From ARS1285 sp039796495 (GTDB lineage: Archaea > Nanobdellota > Nanobdellia > Pacearchaeales > GW2011-AR1): a DNA stretch of 9,677 nucleotides. Under the pieces are notes generated by a model. That model saw only the letters and a list, made by a program, of their open reading frames with translations. It was not told the origin of the DNA and searched no databases. The DNA is taken from the NCBI GenBank assembly GCA_039796495.1, contig JBDKJQ010000033.1, forward strand, positions 1 to 9,677, given 5' to 3'. Positions 6,589-9,677 of the stretch are shown one piece after another. Within the stretch, counting starts at the first letter, position 1, and each line of letters begins with the position of its first letter. Made by a program: the position numbers and the translations under genes.

Positions 6589-6840
6589 CTAATGTGCACG
6601 GACAAGATTTCTTATAAGAAGAAAATCTTGAGACCATCGTAAAATGTTCATAGGAAGAAAAGAATAGTAAGGCGAATCCGCGACTATCTGAATATATTCT
6701 TCATCATAACCTTCTTCTCGTAATTCCTTAAGAAGTGCAGATCGGTCATGCAGACGTCGATCCTCAAATAGATGATGATCACGAACATAATGCGAGTAAA
6801 GTCGTTCAAGAGGTTTTTCAGATAATTTCTCCAAATCCAA
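6589..6840 (-). CDS. Small protein between aIF2-gamma and the ABC exporter, 83 residues
   Basis: Charged helical protein of unknown family with no membrane span. It is related to the 78-residue protein on the other side of the exporter, with shared residues including L14, Y18, R28, R33, L36, E39, E43, Y45, E48, I50, V53 and A54. There is no ATG near the front. TTG 6840 or TTG 6834 must serve as start. GGAGGT on the minus strand (6844-6849) lies 3 bases from the first and 9 from the second, so the 81-residue form from 6834 is also credible. Either start lies inside the end of the aIF2-gamma gene (overlap 17-23 bases). Its stop is one base from the exporter's ATG. Coupling on both sides argues it is real and made together with the exporter. 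Confidence 0.78.
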   Translation of the reverse strand: MDLEKLSEKPLERLYSHYVRDHHLFEDRRLHDRSALLKELREEGYDEEYIQIVADSPYYSFLPMNILRWSQDFLLIRNLVRAH

Positions 6841-8017
6841 TTAACCTCCAATGTCCGTTAATGTTTCTCGCGACACCTACACTGTCTCCTTTGAGCGGCA
6901 CTATTGGGATGCGCAATGAGACATCTGCCTCATTATTTTTTATCTTCTCGATTTTTCCGACAGTGATTGTCGTATTGACAGAGAGCATGATGAGTTCGCT
7001 TATTTTCAATCCTTCTGTTTTTATCTCCTTTTCCTCTCCCAATACTTCTGAGAACAAAGAAAATTTTATTTTTATTTTATCTGTGATGTCAGGAAGATTA
7101 TTGTGAGAAGAGGCGATTGAGCCTGCAATAGCATCTGATTTTGTTAGTGTAGGGTCAAGTTCAGTTTCAAATGCCAGGCTTCCTCCGGGGGTTGCCTGCT
7201 GGATTTGGTGAGTGCCCCGATAAATAGAAACTATTTTTGTTTTAATCGTTTTATATCTTTTTTGATGCGCCTGCTCTTCCAATAATCCCGGCTTGATTTC
7301 AATAGTATCTCCTGTTTTTATTATTCCTTTTTTTAACACGCCGGCGATGACTCCTCCATGCAGTTTGCTTACTTCTGTTCCAGGCCGGTTGATATCAAAG
7401 CTTCGCGCGATTAAAAATTCAGGCTTGCTTATTGTATCTCGTGGCGGAATCTGAATATCACACAGCAATTCTTTGAGCACGTCAATATTAATCTCCTGTT
7501 GTGCAGACACCGGAATAATAGGCGCATGTTCGGCAATTGTTCCCTTCACTAATTTTTTTATTGCTTCATAATTCTTGGTTGCCTCTTCTTTGGTGACTAG
7601 GTCAATCTTATTTTGTATGATGATAATGTTTGCTATTTTTTTTGCCTGCAGCGCAACTAAATGTTCTTTTGTCTGTGGCTTAATCCCCTCGTGCGCTGAT
7701 ACCACCAGTATTGCTGCATCAATGAGCGCTGCGCCTGAGAGCATTGTTGCCATGAGCATCTCGTGCCCTGGACAGTCGACAAAACTGATATATCTTTTTT
7801 TATTGTTTTTTTCAAGAATGATATCCGCATATCCTAATTTTATTGTTATACCGCGCTTTAATTCCTCTGAATGCGTATCGGTAAATTTTCCTGTCAGTTT
7901 ACTTAATAATGTTGTTTTTCCGTGATCAATATGACCTACCATCCCCACATTGAGCATTTCGAGTTCGTTGATGTTTGATTCTTGTTTTTTTTCCTGCATA
8001 GCTATTTGTTTTGCCAT
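6818..8017 (-). CDS. eif2g: Translation initiation factor aIF2, gamma subunit
   Basis: GTPase subunit of the heterotrimeric factor that brings initiator tRNA to the small ribosomal subunit. 399 residues. G1 is GHIDHGKT (28-35), G2 RGITIK (55-60), G3 DCPGH (81-85), G4 NKID (136-139) and G5 SAQ (171-173). Domains II and III follow (about 197-399), with characteristic blocks such as RSFDINRPGT (205-214) and the C-terminal WRLIGFGEI. THSEELKRGITIK distinguishes it from EF-Tu and places it with aIF2-gamma. Between G2 and G3 the usual insert with paired CxxC motifs is missing: only about 20 residues separate RGITIK from DCPGH. ATG 8017 is supported by TTAAAAA at 8039-8045, 22-28 bases upstream, indicating a leaderless first gene. 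It leads the operon with the small proteins and exporter. Confidence 0.95.
   Translation of the reverse strand: MAKQIAMQEKKQESNINELEMLNVGMVGHIDHGKTTLLSKLTGKFTDTHSEELKRGITIKLGYADIILEKNNKKRYISFVDCPGHEMLMATMLSGAALIDAAILVVSAHEGIKPQTKEHLVALQAKKIANIIIIQNKIDLVTKEEATKNYEAIKKLVKGTIAEHAPIIPVSAQQEINIDVLKELLCDIQIPPRDTISKPEFLIARSFDINRPGTEVSKLHGGVIAGVLKKGIIKTGDTIEIKPGLLEEQAHQKRYKTIKTKIVSIYRGTHQIQQATPGGSLAFETELDPTLTKSDAIAGSIASSHNNLPDITDKIKIKFSLFSEVLGEEKEIKTEGLKISELIMLSVNTTITVGKIEKIKNNEADVSLRIPIVPLKGDSVGVARNINGHWRLIGFGEII
6844..6849 (-). promoter_or_regulatory. Shine-Dalgarno within the aIF2-gamma gene, deciding a TTG start
   Basis: Reads GGAGGT on the minus strand, inside the last codons of aIF2-gamma. It is the only good ribosome binding site in this operon and identifies TTG 6840 or 6834 as the start of the 83-residue protein. 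Confidence 0.65.
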
Positions 8018-8038
8018 CGAAATAAGAATAGAGAGGGG

Positions 8039-8045
8039 TTTTTAA
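8039..8045 (-). promoter_or_regulatory. Putative TATA box of the aIF2-gamma operon
   Basis: TTAAAAA on the minus strand, flanked by C-rich sequence (CCC before and CCCC after), 22-28 bases before ATG 8017. It lies in the 59-base gap after the HD-domain gene, so aIF2-gamma probably does not depend on read-through. Confidence 0.6.
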
Positions 8046-8076
8046 GGGTGGTGGTTGAAAAATTTTGAGATGAAAG

Positions 8077-8637
8077 TTACTCTCTAAAAAGAATGTGCAT
8101 CGCTTCTTCGTATACTTTATATATTTCAGGGAAAAGTCTGATATAGGGCGCTTTCATTTCATGAGTAATCTGTTCGGTTCCCCCCATTGAAATGCAATAT
8201 GCCCTTCGATCAATGGTCTGTATGACGGGTTCTAATTTATCAATCGCCTTGCAAAATTTTGCTTCAAGTGTTTCCTGCCTAACATATTCTTGGTATGCTG
8301 AAGAAAAAGAATGAGTTAAAGAAGAAGGTATATTTCTTGTAACATCGACAACAGCTTCCAATTCTCTATTATTATCTTCGTTTGTTTTTTGATAGCAACT
8401 AATGTCTCCGGTCTCAATTTCGGGCATGTCATGAAATAAAAGAAGTTCGAATACTTTTCTCTTATCTATATTTTGGAAATTTTCTTGCGCAAGAAAATAT
8501 GCTGCCAAAATAAAACAACCATAAATATGCTCAGCAACACTCTCATGTCGTGTATGTTCAGGTCCACTTGATACTAAGCAAATTCTTTCAGTTTCTTTTA
8601 ATCTTAAGAGATATTGCAACTTTCTAACATCAGACAT
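8077..8637 (-). CDS. HD-domain phosphohydrolase, YfbR/HDDC2-like 5'-deoxynucleotidase
   Basis: 186 residues, the usual length for this group of cytoplasmic metal-dependent nucleotidases that dephosphorylate (deoxy)nucleoside 5'-monophosphates. The HD metal site is complete: H37 in RHESVAEH (30-37), H69-D70 in LLLFHDMPEIETGDI (65-79) and D133 in CKAIDKLEPV (129-138). E73 in the HDMPE motif is the expected catalytic acidic residue. The start is ATG 8637, with TTTATA 22-27 bases upstream (8659-8664) and no Shine-Dalgarno motif, consistent with a leaderless transcript. It is divergent from the 176-residue gene across a 115-base gap. The exact nucleotide substrate is not readable from the sequence, and a (p)ppGpp hydrolase role is less likely because the surrounding motif matches the nucleotidase group. 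Confidence 0.88.
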   Translation of the reverse strand: MSDVRKLQYLLRLKETERICLVSSGPEHTRHESVAEHIYGCFILAAYFLAQENFQNIDKRKVFELLLFHDMPEIETGDISCYQKTNEDNNRELEAVVDVTRNIPSSLTHSFSSAYQEYVRQETLEAKFCKAIDKLEPVIQTIDRRAYCISMGGTEQITHEMKAPYIRLFPEIYKVYEEAMHILFRE

Positions 8638-8658
8638 AGGAATCGTACAAAATAATAG

Positions 8659-8664
8659 TATAAA
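8659..8664 (-). promoter_or_regulatory. Putative TATA box of the HD-domain gene
   Basis: TTTATA on the minus strand, 22-27 bases before ATG 8637, with no ribosome binding site in between. Confidence 0.55.
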
Positions 8665-8724
8665 TAATTAATTGCATTGTTTGCTATAACAAAAACTATA
8701 TTCGTAAATCTATCACATAAATTC

Positions 8725-8731
8725 TTTTAAA
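8725..8731 (+). promoter_or_regulatory. Putative TATA box of the 176-residue gene
   Basis: TTTTAAA, 22-28 bases before ATG 8753. Together with the box at 8659-8664 it forms a compact divergent promoter pair in a 115-base gap. Confidence 0.5.
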
Positions 8732-8752
8732 GAGAAAACTATTTTTTCTTGC

Positions 8753-9283
8753 ATGGATATATTGGACCAGTTAGATAGTATTGCGAGGCATGAAGGAGAG
8801 AATCAATATAAGAATCGAGCATTTGTCGCGTTTGCGTATAAACAATTAAGGAAAAGAGAGCTGCCAATTTCTTCTTTGGAATTAGATGCGTTCTCCCTGA
8901 CTTGCTGTGAAACGCTTGAGGATATTCCGTTTTGGGTTGATCTGCATAATGAGATGAAACAGCTTAAGGAAACTCATCCAGATAAAGATTATAGATTTCA
9001 AATGTTTTTTCTTCATGAGAGGCCGCAACAAACTTTACCAACATCGAGAAAGTCGACGGAGGAAAGGGGAATATTGTATGTCTCGGGAGGAGTTTCTTCT
9101 GGTTATTGGGATAATGATATGCATTCGGTTGATGCTTTGGGAGAAGCTATGATTACTACATCTGCAAAACATACGGAGGTTCCTTTCTGGGCATTTGCAA
9201 ATTATCCTTTTGAAGGAATGGACTTTAAAAAAGGAAGAATTCCGTTAGAGAAAATTCAGGGAAAAATAGAAGCATTGCTTTAA
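8753..9283 (+). CDS. Hypothetical protein, 176 residues
   Basis: I do not recognise the family. It is predicted soluble. Residues 1-75 are mainly helical and rich in Glu and Arg, with a CC pair at 51-52. Residues 76-176 look alpha/beta, with a strand-turn GILYVSGGVSSGYWDND (106-122), a conserved-looking Ser/Gly loop that could bind a ligand, and an aromatic block VPFWAFANYPFEGMDF (143-158). The start ATG 8753 is supported by TTTTAAA 22-28 bases upstream and the absence of a ribosome binding site. It diverges from the nucleotidase gene, and a small antitoxin-like gene follows 53 bases later. No function is proposed. Confidence 0.7.
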   Translation: MDILDQLDSIARHEGENQYKNRAFVAFAYKQLRKRELPISSLELDAFSLTCCETLEDIPFWVDLHNEMKQLKETHPDKDYRFQMFFLHERPQQTLPTSRKSTEERGILYVSGGVSSGYWDNDMHSVDALGEAMITTSAKHTEVPFWAFANYPFEGMDFKKGRIPLEKIQGKIEALL

Positions 9284-9306
9284 TTATGCTTTATGAATAC
9301 AGAAAA

Positions 9307-9313
9307 TTTTATA
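9307..9313 (+). promoter_or_regulatory. Putative TATA box of the antitoxin-like gene
   Basis: TTTTATA, 24-30 bases before ATG 9337. It supports the short 47-residue reading: if the gene began at the in-frame ATG 9286, this box would be inside the coding region. Confidence 0.5.
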
Positions 9314-9336
9314 AGTGTTACTTTATTTGTCATGTT

Positions 9337-9480
9337 ATGGAAGAAAAAATTGTTATTTCAAAAGAAGAATTTGAGGAATATCAACGATTGAAGCATATGC
9401 AGGGAGTTGATCAGGAACTTCTTGCGGACATAGCTGCGGGCATAAAAGATATATTGAATGGAAACATTGAAGAGGTTTAG
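9337..9480 (+). CDS. Small antitoxin-like protein, 47 residues
   Basis: Opens with MEEKIVISKEEFEEYQRLK and ends with DIAAGIKDILNGNIEEV. An N-terminal strand and a 'KEEFEEYQRLK' helix, then a helix ending in a 'GI.DI..G.I..V' tail, are the pattern seen in many small archaeal antitoxins of RelE-type modules. This is by eye. An in-frame ATG at 9286 would add 17 residues (MLYEYRKFYKCYFICHV), but these are translated from the TATA-like box and look unlike the rest, so 9337 is preferred. No toxin gene follows on the same strand. A RelE-like partner candidate lies tail to tail on the other strand with overlapping stop codons. Confidence 0.65.
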   Translation: MEEKIVISKEEFEEYQRLKHMQGVDQELLADIAAGIKDILNGNIEEV

Positions 9481-9677
9481 CTATCATTAATATCTCTTAT
9501 CTTAGTTTCTATCTCTTCTTTGTATATATCAAGATTTGCCTTAATCAAATTAATTTCTTGTTCTTGAATTTTTTTGTCAGTTAGGGTAATAAGAAAAATG
9601 GATCTGTATTGTTCATAGATGAGAAATACTAATCTCTTTCCGTTAAACTTCTTTTCTCTAAAAAATTTGTATCCTAA
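9477..9677 (-). CDS. RelE-superfamily-like toxin, C-terminal 66 residues (cut by the window edge)
   Basis: An open minus-strand frame runs from the right window edge to a TAA at 9477-9479 with no interruption. The visible part begins LGYKFFREKKFNGKRLVFLI, continues with an IFLITLTDKKIQEQEINLIK segment and ends in a charged helix. Basic loop, two hydrophobic beta strands, 'T/SDKK.QE..I' turn and a terminal helix recall RelE/ParE-fold toxins of archaea, which act on translating mRNA. The 5' end is missing, so length and full catalytic set cannot be judged. Its stop overlaps that of the plus-strand antitoxin-like gene by 3 bases (9477-9480 spans both). It is a convergent pair, not an operon. A generic small alpha/beta protein is the alternative. 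Confidence 0.5.
   Translation of the reverse strand, partial: LGYKFFREKKFNGKRLVFLIYEQYRSIFLITLTDKKIQEQEINLIKANLDIYKEEIETKIRDINDS

Noticed and set aside
7575..7925. Plus-strand frame opposite aIF2-gamma
   Set aside because: Antisense to the conserved GTPase motifs and without its own signals.
9286..9336. N-terminal 17-codon extension of the antitoxin-like gene
   Set aside because: It spans a TATA-like box placed correctly for ATG 9337, and its composition differs from the rest of the protein.
1..9677. CRISPR array or TnpB/omega-RNA partner for the transposase
   Set aside because: No regularly spaced repeats seen, and no reading frame with TnpB motifs near the element.

Overview
The window looks archaeal. 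It encodes the gamma subunit of translation initiation factor 2 (aIF2-gamma), a TrmB-type regulator and an IS200/IS605-family transposase. At least six genes have an A/T-rich TATA-like box about 22-30 bases directly upstream of their start codon, as expected for leaderless archaeal transcripts. Shine-Dalgarno motifs occur only at the transposase, at the small gene starting at 3012 and inside the aIF2-gamma operon. The DNA is AT-rich and most genes are small and unfamiliar. A DPANN-type or similarly uncultured archaeon is plausible, but that is inference and not a phylogenetic placement.

Left part (1-2829). An apparently intact solo IS200-type element (about 22-699) carries one Y1 HUH transposase and hairpin ends. 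It abuts the last codon of a 454-residue protein of unknown function (697-2061, minus). Upstream of that, on the same strand, is a TrmB-family regulator (2131-2829). Middle (2830-4501). The regulator diverges from a small charged protein (3012-3485, plus). That protein's promoter carries a near-perfect palindrome between TATA box and ribosome binding site, a good candidate operator for the regulator. A T-rich terminator follows, then a convergent protein of about 327 residues that may be a beta-propeller (3518-4501, minus).

Right-centre (4552-8017, minus). A tightly packed set reads aIF2-gamma, an 83-residue protein, an ABC half-exporter and a 78-residue protein. The two small proteins on either side of the exporter appear to be paralogs of each other, aligning by eye over 42 residues without gaps. 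This small-exporter-small sandwich, coupled to a core translation gene, is the most interesting candidate for an undescribed system here. The aIF2-gamma itself lacks the usual zinc-knuckle insert.

Right end (8077-9677). A YfbR/HDDC2-like HD-domain nucleotidase (minus) diverges from an unknown 176-residue protein (plus). A 47-residue antitoxin-like protein follows. On the opposite strand, entering from the right edge, is the C-terminal part of a RelE-like toxin. The antitoxin and toxin candidates are tail to tail with overlapping stop codons, which is not the usual co-directional arrangement.
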